Part shown: positions 1 through 9,573 of the stretch, one piece after another
Numbering within the stretch: the stretch's first letter is position 1
Layout of the letters: the number at the start of each line of letters is the position of its first letter
NCBI RefSeq assembly: GCF_020734105.1
Contig: NZ_JAJAFR010000006.1
Location: forward strand, 186,001-250,000
Direction: 5' to 3'
Source of the DNA: Alkalihalobacillus deserti
GTDB taxonomy: Bacteria; Bacillota; Bacilli; Bacillales; Bacillaceae_D
DNA: 64,000 nucleotides
Notes under the pieces: generated by a model
Database searches by the model: none
Seen by the model: only the letters and a program-made list of their open reading frames with translations
What the model was told of the DNA's origin: nothing
Position numbers and translations under genes: made by a program

Positions 1-570
1 TTAGAGCAGCATGAACAATGGTGGGGACGTTTCAGAGATGCTTATGCGCAAATAGTTCCGGTATGCGAAGATTACAATGTGAACATTGGAATGCATCCTT
101 CAGACTCACCGAATCATGATACTCCATTTGGAGGCCTTGGCTACCGCCGGATCATGGATGAGTTCCCAAGTAAAAATGTTGGCTACATTTACTGTGTGGG
201 AACGAGAGCAGAAGAAGGTGGAAGCCCGCTTGTGTTAAATGAAATCAACCATTATGGAAGAAAAGATCGAATTTTCCTTGTGCATTTCCGTAACGTTCGA
301 GGTACATTACCAACAGCAGGAGCCTTTGAAGAAGCGTTGTTAGATGACGGAGACATGAATATGTACAAGATCTTATTAGAACTTAGAAAAGTAGGATACA
401 ATGGTTGTTTAAATCCTGATCATGTACCGATGATGGAAGGCGACAACCCTGATCTAGATAAAAACTGGGCAAATTCAAATATTGGATGGAGTTATGGAAG
501 CGTAGGTTTTGCATACTCGATTGGATACATTAAGGCACTACTTGCTGCTTTAGTTGAGTTTGAAGGGTAG
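1..570 (+). CDS. uxuA: mannonate dehydratase, 3' part
   Basis: The reading frame is open from base 1, so the gene starts outside the window; about 189 C-terminal residues are present. UxuA dehydrates D-mannonate to 2-keto-3-deoxygluconate in hexuronate breakdown. The segments IGMHPSDSP, YCVGTRAE, LVHFRNVRG and NPDHVP carry the His, Cys, His and Asp residues that form the metal site in UxuA, a TIM-barrel enzyme. The C-terminus is complete. It is followed after 24 bases by a tricarboxylate-type transporter and then aldarate genes, so it probably belongs to a hexuronate/aldarate operon. Confidence 0.9.
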   Translation, partial: LEQHEQWWGRFRDAYAQIVPVCEDYNVNIGMHPSDSPNHDTPFGGLGYRRIMDEFPSKNVGYIYCVGTRAEEGGSPLVLNEINHYGRKDRIFLVHFRNVRGTLPTAGAFEEALLDDGDMNMYKILLELRKVGYNGCLNPDHVPMMEGDNPDLDKNWANSNIGWSYGSVGFAYSIGYIKALLAALVEFEG

Positions 571-594
571 ATTCCAATATAAGGTGGGAGGACA

Positions 595-1101
595 ATGTTT
601 AGATTAAGTAAAGATGTATATGCAAGCGTTTTCTTGCTGGCGTTTTCAGTAATTATGTATGTCTCTAGTTTCAGCATTAAAATGTTAACTGTCTCTAAAA
701 TTGGTGCAGGGTTTATGCCGAGGATGATTGCGATTGCAATATTTATCCTTAGTATAATCTTACTAATTAACTCTATAAAAGAAATGAAGTTTGCGAAACA
801 AAGAACTGATATTTTAGAGGATGAAGATGAGGACGAGCATGAGGGTATAAAAAGAAAAATTAGTCCGCTATCAGTCGTCATAACCTTGGCTCTAATGATT
901 GGTTATATTGCTCTATTAAAACCAGTTGGCTTTCTGATAATGTCATCGATTTATCTATTCTTACAGATGTATTTACTAGCTGATCCAAAAGAGAGAAAAG
1001 CACCTTTATTTATAATTGTATCAGTTGTATCTTCTGTAGTTATCTACTTTTGCTTTAAATCAATATTTCATCTAATGCTACCAGCTGGAATTTTGGGATA
1101 A
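595..1101 (+). CDS. tctB: TctB, small membrane subunit of a tripartite tricarboxylate transporter
   Basis: 168 residues with four hydrophobic segments (about residues 8-28, 38-58, 97-117 and 140-160) and an acidic cytoplasmic loop rich in Glu and Asp (about 75-85), the usual TctB layout. The start follows GGTGGGAGG at a good distance. It lies 12 bases before tctA, so the two are co-transcribed. TctB pairs with TctA and a periplasmic-type binding protein for ion-driven uptake of carboxylates. The substrate is inferred from the neighbours to be an aldarate, hexuronate or aldonate. Confidence 0.85.
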   Translation: MFRLSKDVYASVFLLAFSVIMYVSSFSIKMLTVSKIGAGFMPRMIAIAIFILSIILLINSIKEMKFAKQRTDILEDEDEDEHEGIKRKISPLSVVITLALMIGYIALLKPVGFLIMSSIYLFLQMYLLADPKERKAPLFIIVSVVSSVVIYFCFKSIFHLMLPAGILG

Positions 1102-1113
1102 GGAGGTGTTCAT

Positions 1114-2619
1114 ATGTTTGAATTGTTTCTAGATGGATTTGCTGCAGTATTAAATTTTAAGACGATCCTACTAATAATGGCAGGTGTAGCAATGGGACTG
1201 ATATTTGGATCAATTCCTGGGCTAACAGCAACAATGGCGATCGCGATCACCCTGCCGATTACGTTTGGAATGGATCCGATGGCTGCGATGTCCTTATTGA
1301 TGGGACTATATATTGGAGGGGTATCTGGTGGATTAATTCCTGCAATCTTGTTAAAGCTTCCAGGAACGCCTTCTTCCATTGCAACTACATTTGATGGTTA
1401 TCCAATGGCGAAAAATGGTAAAGCGGGGGCGGCGTTTGGATACGCAATTGTGTTCTCATTCTTGGGAGGATTATTAAGTATCTTTGTTCTAATGCTACTT
1501 GCTCCTCCTTTAGCGAAGATTGCACTTAAGTTTGGACCATTTGAGTATTTTGCCATCACGGTTTTTGCTTTAACGATGATTTCCAGTTTGGCCGGAAACT
1601 CGTTAATTAAAGGATTACTTGCTGGATTAATGGGGATTGCCCTAGCAATGGTAGGAGCTGCTCCGATTGACGCATTCCCGCGATTTACCTTTGGCAATAC
1701 TGCTCTTGATGCTGGTTTTAACTTATTGCCAGTTCTTATTGGATTGTTTGCGGTCTCTGAAATCATTAAAATTTCAGAGACTAAAGTTAAAAAGGGAAAA
1801 TCAATTCAATATGCGATGAAAGGATTTGGTTTTTCGCTACGGGACTTCTTCAAACAAGGATGGAATGGTTTACGATCAGCGATAATTGGAATTGGAATTG
1901 GAATTCTACCGGGTATAGGTGGAGGAACAGCCAATATTATTGCTTATGTTACCGCTAAGAACCAGTCAAAGACTCCTGAAAAATTTGGGAAGGGTCATCC
2001 AGATGGAGTTGTTGCATCGGAATCGGCAAATAACGCTGCCGTAGGGGGAGCGCTCGTACCTTTAGTTTCTCTAGGGATACCTGGGGACACGGTTACTGCT
2101 CTACTCCTAGGAGGATTAGTGATTCATGGCTTAACACCTGGTCCGCTACTATTCCAAAATAATGGTGACATTGTTTACGGAATATTTGCAGCATTGATTA
2201 TTGCTAACTTTGCCATGATTGCCTTCCTTTACTGGGGAATGAGAGTATTCACGAGAGTTTTAAGTATTCCACAATATATCTTGTTACCTATCATCATGGT
2301 GCTATGTGTAGTAGGGGCAATCGGTGTTAATAATCGTTTGTTTGATGCTGGAGCTCTATTGTTTTTCGGGGTTTTAGGTTATCTAATGTTGAAATTTAAA
2401 TTTCCAGTAGCACCTGTCATTCTAGGTTTTATTCTAGGACCGCTTCTAGAAACAAACTTGCGTCGAGGTCTCATGTACACAAAAGGTGACTTCTTACCAT
2501 TTTTAACTCAACCAATTGCGGCGCTTTTCTTAGCACTTGCTCTTTTATCTATTATTCTAAAAGTAAGAGACAACTATAAGAAAAAGAAAAAAGTAGATTC
2601 AAATACTTTAGGGGTTTAA
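1114..2619 (+). CDS. tctA: TctA, large permease subunit of a tripartite tricarboxylate transporter
   Basis: 501 residues, the normal TctA length, with about twelve membrane segments. The two conserved TctA repeats are visible: GLIFGSIPGLTATMAIA near residue 30 and GIGILPGIGGGTANI near 265, each followed by a family signature (LLKLPGTPSS and ASESANNAAVGGALVPL). The start ATG follows AAGGAGG. The C-terminus is a Lys-rich tail. It is the ion-coupled channel subunit that receives substrate from the tctC lipoprotein encoded 77 bases downstream. A short hairpin (2644-2662) lies in that gap. Confidence 0.92.
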   Translation: MFELFLDGFAAVLNFKTILLIMAGVAMGLIFGSIPGLTATMAIAITLPITFGMDPMAAMSLLMGLYIGGVSGGLIPAILLKLPGTPSSIATTFDGYPMAKNGKAGAAFGYAIVFSFLGGLLSIFVLMLLAPPLAKIALKFGPFEYFAITVFALTMISSLAGNSLIKGLLAGLMGIALAMVGAAPIDAFPRFTFGNTALDAGFNLLPVLIGLFAVSEIIKISETKVKKGKSIQYAMKGFGFSLRDFFKQGWNGLRSAIIGIGIGILPGIGGGTANIIAYVTAKNQSKTPEKFGKGHPDGVVASESANNAAVGGALVPLVSLGIPGDTVTALLLGGLVIHGLTPGPLLFQNNGDIVYGIFAALIIANFAMIAFLYWGMRVFTRVLSIPQYILLPIIMVLCVVGAIGVNNRLFDAGALLFFGVLGYLMLKFKFPVAPVILGFILGPLLETNLRRGLMYTKGDFLPFLTQPIAALFLALALLSIILKVRDNYKKKKKVDSNTLGV

Positions 2620-2643
2620 AGTAAGCGTATTCAAATGATTTTG

Positions 2644-2662
2644 ATAGGACATAAGTTCCTAT
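2644..2662 (+). other. small hairpin between tctA and tctC
   Basis: ATAGGA and TCCTAT flank a 7-base loop, with no U-run behind. Such intergenic stems can stabilise the downstream transcript so that binding protein exceeds permease; that role is inference. Confidence 0.3.
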
Positions 2663-2696
2663 GAAAATATAAAAAATATTCTGGGAGGGTACAATT

Positions 2697-3728
2697 ATGA
2701 AAAAATCTTTTAAGACGTTATTTTTGATCGTGGCAATGTTTTGTTTAGCAGCTTTTGCTGTTGGCTGTTCGAGTGAAGAAGGTTCTAGTAAGCCAAGTAA
2801 TGATGAAGGAAGTTCAGAGGAAACGACAGATACTGAAAAAGGATCTGAAGCAGCAAGTGATTATCCAACGAAACCAATTACAGTAGTTGTTCCAGCAGGG
2901 GCTGGAGGGGATACTGACGCAAATGCAAGATTACTAGGTAAATATTTAGAGGAAGAATTAGGTCAGACAATTGTCATTTCTAATGTCACTGGTGCTGGTG
3001 GTACAGTTGGTGCTAGAGAAGTATTGGATGCTGATGCTGATGGACATACCGTTTTATTTTTCCACAATTCATTATTATTAAATAGAATTCTTGGCCTAGT
3101 TGATTTTAGCTATGATTCTTTTAAACTAGCTGGTATTCCAGTATTAGATCAGGGAAATACATTTATGGTAGCTGGTGATTCCGAATTTGAAAATCTTCAA
3201 GATATGGTTGAATTTGCTCGTGCTAATCCAGGTGAGGTTTCAATTGCGACTGAAGTTGGTGGATTCACGCACTTGCAATTATTAGCTTTAGAAAAGGATC
3301 AAGGAATTGAACTCAATATTGTTGACGTTGGTGGAGCATCTGATAAAATTGCCGCTCTTCTTGGTGGACATATTGATATTGTTCCTACTTCTTTAGGATT
3401 GGTTAAGGATTATGTTGAGTCTGGTGATATGAGATCACTTGGTATTATGGCTAAAGAAAGAGTTGACTTAATGCCAGATGTACCTACATTCATAGAGCAA
3501 GATGTTAACACTAGTTTCGAAAAATTCTTCTTTTATGGATTTGGCCCAGAAACACCTGATGAGTTTGTAGAGAAATTTTCAAAGGCCGTTGAAAATGTAG
3601 TAAACAATGAGCAATATGTAGCAGAGGCAGAGAAGTTCCTTGTTTCACCTACGTTTATGAACCCAGAAGAAACATTTAATTATATTAAAGAAACGGAAGA
3701 ATTTTATATTGAGCTTAATGAAGAATAA
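2697..3728 (+). CDS. tctC: TctC/Bug-family substrate-binding lipoprotein
   Basis: 343 residues. A lipoprotein signal peptide ends in the lipobox FAVGC at about residue 24, followed by a Ser/Glu-rich linker of about 30 residues, so the protein is anchored outside the membrane. The mature part begins YPTKPITVVVPAGAGGDTD, the Bug-family ligand loop, and continues with GGTVGAREV and VGGASDKIAALLGGHID, which are also family-typical. It captures the substrate for TctAB. The start is set by GGGAGGG eight bases upstream. A hairpin at 3743-3788 closes the transporter unit. Confidence 0.9.
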   Translation: MKKSFKTLFLIVAMFCLAAFAVGCSSEEGSSKPSNDEGSSEETTDTEKGSEAASDYPTKPITVVVPAGAGGDTDANARLLGKYLEEELGQTIVISNVTGAGGTVGAREVLDADADGHTVLFFHNSLLLNRILGLVDFSYDSFKLAGIPVLDQGNTFMVAGDSEFENLQDMVEFARANPGEVSIATEVGGFTHLQLLALEKDQGIELNIVDVGGASDKIAALLGGHIDIVPTSLGLVKDYVESGDMRSLGIMAKERVDLMPDVPTFIEQDVNTSFEKFFFYGFGPETPDEFVEKFSKAVENVVNNEQYVAEAEKFLVSPTFMNPEETFNYIKETEEFYIELNEE

Positions 3729-3742
3729 GTTTTAATAGCTTA

Positions 3743-3788
3743 GATGCTCATAACTTGAACAATATGTTATGAGCATCAATAGTTTTTA
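3743..3788 (+). terminator. terminator after tctC
   Basis: A 12-base perfect stem (GATGCTCATAAC / GTTATGAGCATC) is followed by an imperfect T-rich tail. It separates the transporter from the kdgD promoter. Confidence 0.65.
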
Positions 3789-3827
3789 ATAAAAAAGGAA
3801 AACATCATTATAATTTTCTTTAATGTG

Positions 3828-3856
3828 TTGACTAAAGAATTCATTTGTCTTACAAT
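3828..3856 (+). promoter_or_regulatory. sigma-A promoter of the kdgD unit
   Basis: TTGACT at 3828-3833, a 17-base spacer, and TACAAT at 3851-3856, close to consensus. It lies about 67 bases before the kdgD start codon. No clear operator palindrome was recognised. Confidence 0.65.
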
Positions 3857-3922
3857 TAAAACAATAAAAGATATTACAATTAATTCATTCAAACTAATAG
3901 AATATTTAGTGGAGGGAATAAT

Positions 3923-4861
3923 ATGATAAACAACAAAAAAATACCAACGGGGATTTTAGGATTTCCGACAGCTCCGTTAAATGAAAACGGAAACATTGAC
4001 GAGAAAGCATTAGCAATAAATATTGACTTCTTAATTAATGAAGGATTATCTTCTATTTTCATCGCTTGTGGATCTGGAGAGTTTCATGCAATTAGCAGAG
4101 CAGAGTATCAGAAAATGGTAGAGGTGGCAGTGGAAACAACAGCATGTCGAGTTCCAATTTACACTGGTGTAGGTGGTAACATTACTGATGCGGTTGAATT
4201 AGTAAAACTATCAGAAGATTTAGGTGCAGATGGATACTTGATTCTTCCTCCATACCTTATTGATGGTGAGCAAGAGGGTCTCTATAATTACTATAAAACT
4301 ATTGTTCAAAGCAGTCATTTAAATGCAATTCTTTATAACCGTGATAATGCTATTGTTAATCTAGATACATTACAAAGGTTAATAAATGAATTTCCACAAA
4401 TCGTTGGCTTAAAAGATGGTCATGGAGATATGGAATTGAACCTAGAGTTTACAAACACAATTGGAGATCGACTTGAATGGTTAAATGGAATGCCGTTTGC
4501 GGAGATCACGATGCCAGCATATGCGAAAATTGGATATAGTTCATATTCTTCAGCGATGTCTAACTATATGCCTCATATTTCAAGAATGTTTTATGATGCT
4601 CTACTAGAAGGCAACGATGAGCTTGTAAATGAAATCTACGTGGATGTTTTACTCCCGATTAACCGAATTCGAAAAGCGAAAAAAGGTTATGCCGTTTCTT
4701 TAATTAAAGCAGGAATGGAAATTCAAGGCTTCCCTGTTGCTAATACAGTGCGTCCACCTTGTGTACCAGTTGAAGAAGGCCATTATGAGGAACTGAAAAA
4801 AATTATTAGCTCTACTTTAGAAAAGTATCCAGTAACAAAAACAGAAACTAGTAAACTTTAA
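3923..4861 (+). CDS. kdgD: 5-dehydro-4-deoxyglucarate dehydratase
   Basis: 312 residues of the DapA/N-acetylneuraminate lyase TIM-barrel family. It converts 5-dehydro-4-deoxy-D-glucarate to 2-oxoglutarate semialdehyde, water and CO2. The Schiff-base lysine is in VGLKDGHGD (about residue 168) and the catalytic tyrosine in AILYNRDN (about 138). The opening GILGFPTAPLNENG and the substrate loop ACGSGEFHAIS are typical of KdgD rather than DapA. It sits between the tct operon and the semialdehyde dehydrogenase that takes its product. The start follows GGAGGG. Confidence 0.92.
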   Translation: MINNKKIPTGILGFPTAPLNENGNIDEKALAINIDFLINEGLSSIFIACGSGEFHAISRAEYQKMVEVAVETTACRVPIYTGVGGNITDAVELVKLSEDLGADGYLILPPYLIDGEQEGLYNYYKTIVQSSHLNAILYNRDNAIVNLDTLQRLINEFPQIVGLKDGHGDMELNLEFTNTIGDRLEWLNGMPFAEITMPAYAKIGYSSYSSAMSNYMPHISRMFYDALLEGNDELVNEIYVDVLLPINRIRKAKKGYAVSLIKAGMEIQGFPVANTVRPPCVPVEEGHYEELKKIISSTLEKYPVTKTETSKL

Positions 4862-4903
4862 AACAGTATATTTTTTTAAGTAAATTAGAAGGAGGAAATA
4901 AAA

Positions 4904-6367
4904 ATGACAGTTGAAACTAAGAAAGAAACGTATTTAAATTATGTGAATGGTGCTTGGGTTGCCTCTACAAGTGGAGAAACGAAACCAAGCTTAAACCCAG
5001 CAAATACTAAAGATGTTATAGGCTATGTGCAAATGTCTACAAAGGAAGAAACGGATCAAGCAGTTGCGCATGCAAAAGTGGCTCAAAAAGCGTGGAAGAA
5101 GCTTTCCGGCAATGATCGTGGAACGTTCTTATACAAAGCTGCAGATGTGTTAGAGAGCAGATTGGATGAAATAGCGGAATGTATGACTCGTGAAATGGGA
5201 AAAACATTGCCTGAAGCAAAAGGTGAAACGGCACGTGGTATTGCAATTCTTCGTTACTACGCTGGTGAGGGGTTACGCAAAGTTGGCGATGTGATTCCTT
5301 CAACAGACAGCAAAGCTCTTATGTTCACAAGTCGTGTACCTTTAGGTGTTGTTGGCGTCATTACACCTTGGAATTTCCCAGTCGCCATTCCTATTTGGAA
5401 AATGGCACCCGCTCTTATTTATGGGAATAGCATTGTTATTAAACCAGCACAAGAAGCAGCTATAACATTGGCTAAAGTTATCGAGTGTTTTGAAGAAGCT
5501 GGATTCCCTGCAGGTGTTGTAAACATGGTTACAGGGTCAGGTTCAGTTATCGGTCAAGCGCTTACAGACAATCCTGATGTAAATGGAATTACGTTTACTG
5601 GTTCTAATGGAGTCGGAAAAGGGATTGGTCAAGGTTGTTTAGCTCGTGGAGCAAAGTATCAACTAGAAATGGGTGGAAAAAATCCAGTTATTGTAGCTGC
5701 AGATGCAGATATCGACCTTGCCGTTGACTCAACAATTAGTGGAGCATTCCGTTCTACTGGACAAAAGTGTACAGCTACAAGCCGTGTCATTGTTGAAGCA
5801 GCTGTCTATGAAACTTTTAAAGAGAAACTATTAGCTAAAACGGCTGAAATTACAGTAGGTGATGGTCTAGAATCAGGAATTTGGATGGGACCATCTGCAA
5901 GTGAAAGCCAACTGAATACAGTCCTTCATTACATTGAAAAAGGAAAAGAAGAAGGAGCAACTCTTCTAGCAGGTGGAAATCGCTTAACAGGTGAAGGGTA
6001 CGATAACGGATTTTTCGTTGAGCCTACAATCTTTGAAAATGTTACTTCTGATATGACAATTGCTCAAGAAGAAATTTTTGGTCCGGTTATCGCTCTAATT
6101 CAAGTAAATAGTTTAGAAAATGCTCTAACAATTGCAAATGACGTTGAATTTGGTCTAAGTGCTTCAATTTTCACAAGCAATATCCAAAGCATGCTTTCTT
6201 TTGTTGAAGACATGGAAGCAGGCCTTGTACGTATTAATTCTGAAAGTGCTGGTGTTGAGCTCCAAGCTCCATTTGGCGGTATGAAGCAATCTAGCTCACA
6301 CTCTCGTGAACAAGGTGAAGCGGCGAAGGAGTTCTTTACTTCTATTAAAACGGTTTTCGTCAAATAA
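4904..6367 (+). CDS. 2-oxoglutarate semialdehyde dehydrogenase
   Basis: 487 residues, an aldehyde dehydrogenase superfamily member of normal length. The catalytic Cys is in [11 protein letters not shown] (about residue 290) and the general-base Glu in LEMGGKNP (about 255). The NAD(P)-binding stretch is [12 protein letters not shown] and the [10 protein letters not shown] segment is present. Directly behind kdgD (42 bases), it most probably oxidises 2-oxoglutarate semialdehyde to 2-oxoglutarate, the last step of aldarate breakdown. Substrate is assigned from context because sequence alone does not separate ALDH subfamilies. The start follows AGGAGG. Confidence 0.85.
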   Translation: MTVETKKETYLNYVNGAWVASTSGETKPSLNPANTKDVIGYVQMSTKEETDQAVAHAKVAQKAWKKLSGNDRGTFLYKAADVLESRLDEIAECMTREMGKTLPEAKGETARGIAILRYYAGEGLRKVGDVIPSTDSKALMFTSRVPLGVVGVITPWNFPVAIPIWKMAPALIYGNSIVIKPAQEAAITLAKVIECFEEAGFPAGVVNMVTGSGSVIGQALTDNPDVNGITFTGSNGVGKGIGQGCLARGAKYQLEMGGKNPVIVAADADIDLAVDSTISGAFRSTGQKCTATSRVIVEAAVYETFKEKLLAKTAEITVGDGLESGIWMGPSASESQLNTVLHYIEKGKEEGATLLAGGNRLTGEGYDNGFFVEPTIFENVTSDMTIAQEEIFGPVIALIQVNSLENALTIANDVEFGLSASIFTSNIQSMLSFVEDMEAGLVRINSESAGVELQAPFGGMKQSSSHSREQGEAAKEFFTSIKTVFVK

Positions 6368-6378
6368 GATAGCATAAG

Positions 6379-6419
6379 AGGTTGTTCAAAAGGGATTATC
6401 CACTATTTGAACAACCTTT
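6379..6419 (+). terminator. terminator after the semialdehyde dehydrogenase
   Basis: A 12-base stem AGGTTGTTCAAA / TTTGAACAACCT with a 15-base loop and a short T tail. The arm sequence resembles the GTTCAAAA arms of the dispersed repeats in this window. Confidence 0.65.
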
Positions 6420-6467
6420 AAGTAATGATAATCTGAAATACATTTTAAAGATGGAGGGGAATCCTGC

Positions 6468-7829
6468 ATGCAAACTGAACAAAAAACGAATGAAAGAACA
6501 ACAGCTACCCCGATGATTACAGAGTTAAAAGTCATTCCTGTTGCTGGTCGTGATAGCATGTTATTGAACCTAAGCGGAGCGCATAGTCCGTTTTTTACAA
6601 GAAATATCGTCATATTAAAAGATAGCTCAGGTAACGTTGGCGTTGGGGAAGTGCCAGGTGGTGAAGGAATTCGAAAAACGCTTGAAGACGCCACGCCATT
6701 AGTCGTTGGCCAATCAATTGGGAAATACAATAACATTCTAAACTCAGTTCGAAAGCAATTTGCTGATCGAGATGTAGCGGGACGGGGACTACAAACCTTT
6801 GATTTGCGTATCGCGATTCATGCCGTTACGGCATTAGAAGCAGCTCTTCTAGATCTTCTCGGGAAACACTTGAACGTACCAGTTGCAGCGTTGCTTGGCG
6901 AAGGCCAGCAGCGAGATAAAGTTGAAATGTTAGGATACTTATTCTACATCGGAGACCGTAACAAAACAGATCTCCCTTATTTAAGTGATCCTAATGGAGA
7001 AGATGCTTGGTCTAAATTACGTCACGAAGAAGCGATGACTCCTCAGGCGATTGTTCGTTTAGCTGAAGCGGCTTATGAACGTTATGGTTTTAACGATTTC
7101 AAGTTGAAAGGTGGCGTATTACGTGGAGAAGAGGAAATCGAAGCGGTTACTGCGCTAGCACAACGATTCCCGAATGCCAGAATCACACTTGATCCAAACG
7201 GTGCTTGGTCATTAGAAGAGGCAATTCGCCTTTGTCGAGACCAACATAACGTTCTTGCTTATGCAGAAGATCCTTGTGGGGCAGAAAACGGGTATTCTGC
7301 TCGTGAAATCATGGCTGAATTCCGTCGTGCAACAGGATTGAAAACAGCAACGAATATGATTGCCACAGACTGGCGCCAAATGGGACACTCGATCTCTTTA
7401 CAATCAGTTGATATACCTTTAGCAGATCCACACTTTTGGACAATGCAAGGATCTGTTCGTGTGGCACAGATGTGTAATGATTGGGGTCTCACATGGGGCT
7501 CTCATTCGAATAACCATTTTGATATTTCACTTGCGATGTTTACTCATGTGGCTGCGGCTGCTCCTGGGAATATTACAGCGATTGATACCCATTGGATATG
7601 GCAGGATGGGCAACACCTAACAAAGAATCCATTTAAGATTAAGAATGGAATGGTCGATGTACCTGATAAACCAGGTCTAGGTGTTGAAATTGATATGGAG
7701 CAAATTGAGAGCGCTCATAAGCTTTATCTTCAAGAAGGATTAGGCGTTCGTGATGACGCTGTTGCCATGCAATATTTAATTCCTGGTTGGAAGTTTGATA
7801 ACAAACGTCCATGTTTAGTGCGAGATTAA
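6468..7829 (+). CDS. gudD: glucarate dehydratase
   Basis: 453 residues, enolase superfamily. It dehydrates D-glucarate (or L-idarate) to 5-dehydro-4-deoxyglucarate. Visible motifs are the catalytic KLKGG lysine (about residue 212), the metal ligands in TLDPNGAW and [11 protein letters not shown], and the [14 protein letters not shown] histidine near residue 345. The C-terminal [13 protein letters not shown] stretch is characteristic of GudD. The start follows GGAGGGG. A terminator lies upstream at 6379 and another downstream at 7877, so it may be a single-gene unit although it feeds kdgD. Confidence 0.95.
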   Translation: MQTEQKTNERTTATPMITELKVIPVAGRDSMLLNLSGAHSPFFTRNIVILKDSSGNVGVGEVPGGEGIRKTLEDATPLVVGQSIGKYNNILNSVRKQFADRDVAGRGLQTFDLRIAIHAVTALEAALLDLLGKHLNVPVAALLGEGQQRDKVEMLGYLFYIGDRNKTDLPYLSDPNGEDAWSKLRHEEAMTPQAIVRLAEAAYERYGFNDFKLKGGVLRGEEEIEAVTALAQRFPNARITLDPNGAWSLEEAIRLCRDQHNVLAYAEDPCGAENGYSAREIMAEFRRATGLKTATNMIATDWRQMGHSISLQSVDIPLADPHFWTMQGSVRVAQMCNDWGLTWGSHSNNHFDISLAMFTHVAAAAPGNITAIDTHWIWQDGQHLTKNPFKIKNGMVDVPDKPGLGVEIDMEQIESAHKLYLQEGLGVRDDAVAMQYLIPGWKFDNKRPCLVRD

Positions 7830-7876
7830 TTAGAAGTGAATGATGAGTGTGAGGTATAAAACCTTGATCATTCTAG

Positions 7877-7907
7877 AAAAAAGTAGGCCGAATTTCGGTC
7901 TACTTTT
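7877..7907 (+). terminator. terminator after gudD
   Basis: Stem AAGTAGGCCGA / TCGGTCTACTT with a 3-base loop, an A-run before it and TTTT after it. It works on either strand by symmetry. Confidence 0.8.
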
Positions 7908-7951
7908 AGTTGGGAAAAACGATCAAATACTCAACAAAGGAGAGCTGTCCT

Positions 7952-9478
7952 ATGTCTTTGAACACAAAAGTGAATGAAATACCTTTATATATCAAAGTTA
8001 ACGCACAAGATAATGTCGCGATTATTGTCAATGCTGGTGGTTTAAAGGAAGGAACGTTGTTTTCTTGTGGTCTGAAACTTGATGAGTTCGTACCACAAGG
8101 ACACAAAGTGGCTTTGTGCGATATTGAAGAGGGGCAAGGAATTACCCGTTACGGAGAAGTTATTGGATATGCGATGACCCCCATCAATAAAGGAAGTTGG
8201 ATTAAAGAATCATTAGTAAGAATGCCAACTCCACCAGAGATGGATGAGTTACCACTAGCTAGTCATGTACCAGTTGAATTATTACCTTTAGATGGGTATA
8301 CATTTGAAGGTTACAGAAATTCGAACGGAACAGCAGGAATTAAGAACATCCTTGGTATTACAACGAGTGTCCAGTGTGTAACAGGAGTCCTTGAATATTC
8401 GGTGAAAAGAATCAAGGAGGAAATTCTACCGAAATTTCCAAATGTTCATGATGTCGTTGCCCTAAACCACACATACGGATGTGGTGTGGCCATCAATGCA
8501 CCTGAAGCAAAAATTCCAATCCGTACCATTCAAAATATTGCTACTCATCCGAATTTCGGAGGAGAGGCGATGGTTGTTGGATTAGGCTGTGAAAAATTAT
8601 CACCTGCCCAATTAGGTGATCAGAAAGACTTGATGTCGCTTCAAGATCAAGCAGGTTTTATGCCAATGGTAAAAATGATTATGAAAATGGCAGAAGAACG
8701 CTTAGAAAAATTAAATCAAAGACAGCGAGTGACGTGTCCTGTTTCGGACCTGGTCATTGGCTTGCAATGCGGGGGAAGTGATGCTTTTTCAGGTGTAACA
8801 GCTAATCCTGCCATCGGCTATGCTGCAGATTTGCTCGTTCGTGCAGGGGCCACGGTTATGTTTTCTGAAGTAACAGAGGTTCGTGATGGTGTGCATTTGT
8901 TGACGCCTCGTGCCGTGAACGAAGATGTTGGCCGGGCGATCATTCGAGAAATGAAATGGTATGATGATTATTTGGAAAAAGGTGAAGTAGACCGCAGTGC
9001 CAACACGACACCAGGAAATAAAAAAGGCGGTCTATCAAATATCGTTGAAAAATCACTTGGCTCGATTGTGAAGTCAGGTACCAGTCCGATCGCAGGCGTT
9101 GTTGGACCAGGAGAAAAGGCAACTGAAAAAGGCTTGCTCTTTGCCGCGACACCGGCAAGTGACTTCGTCTGTGGTACGCTGCAATTAGCAGCCGGCATGC
9201 ATCTGCAAGTATTCGCTACAGGACGCGGAACACCTTATGCACTAGCTGCAGCTCCGGTTATTAAAGTATCCTCAAGAACGGCGCTGCTAGAACAGTGGAG
9301 TGATTTGATTGATGTAAATGCAGGGTCCATTGCTACAGGTGAGGCAACGATTGAAGATGTTGGTTGGGAGTTGTTTCATTTCATCATAGATGTAGCTAGT
9401 GGTCGTAAGCAAACATGGACAGAAAAATGGGGAATCAGCAACGAACTGAGCTTATTCAACCCTGCTCCAGTCACATAA
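7952..9478 (+). CDS. garD: galactarate dehydratase
   Basis: 508 residues of the UxaA/GarD family. It dehydrates galactarate (mucate) to 5-dehydro-4-deoxyglucarate, the same intermediate that GudD makes. The N-terminal SAF (beta-clip) domain spans about residues 10-95 and is followed by the GarD core with [24 protein letters not shown] and [11 protein letters not shown], which carry the cysteines and histidine of the family's metal site. I chose ATG at 7952 because AAAGGAG lies eight bases before it; the frame is open for 14 codons further upstream without a ribosome site. Confidence 0.92.
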   Translation: MSLNTKVNEIPLYIKVNAQDNVAIIVNAGGLKEGTLFSCGLKLDEFVPQGHKVALCDIEEGQGITRYGEVIGYAMTPINKGSWIKESLVRMPTPPEMDELPLASHVPVELLPLDGYTFEGYRNSNGTAGIKNILGITTSVQCVTGVLEYSVKRIKEEILPKFPNVHDVVALNHTYGCGVAINAPEAKIPIRTIQNIATHPNFGGEAMVVGLGCEKLSPAQLGDQKDLMSLQDQAGFMPMVKMIMKMAEERLEKLNQRQRVTCPVSDLVIGLQCGGSDAFSGVTANPAIGYAADLLVRAGATVMFSEVTEVRDGVHLLTPRAVNEDVGRAIIREMKWYDDYLEKGEVDRSANTTPGNKKGGLSNIVEKSLGSIVKSGTSPIAGVVGPGEKATEKGLLFAATPASDFVCGTLQLAAGMHLQVFATGRGTPYALAAAPVIKVSSRTALLEQWSDLIDVNAGSIATGEATIEDVGWELFHFIIDVASGRKQTWTEKWGISNELSLFNPAPVT

Positions 9479-9502
9479 ACACTTACCTCTCTCGTTTTAG
9501 GG

Positions 9503-9547
9503 ACCTTTCTCTTGTTTTATAGGGTTAATATAGAGAAAGGTTTATCG
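9503..9547 (+). terminator. weak terminator after garD
   Basis: ACCTTTCTCT pairs with AGAGAAAGGT across a 19-base loop, followed by TTTATCGTTT. Partial read-through into the next membrane protein is possible. Confidence 0.45.
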
Positions 9548-9573
9548 TTTGTTTACAGGAAAGGATGAGACCT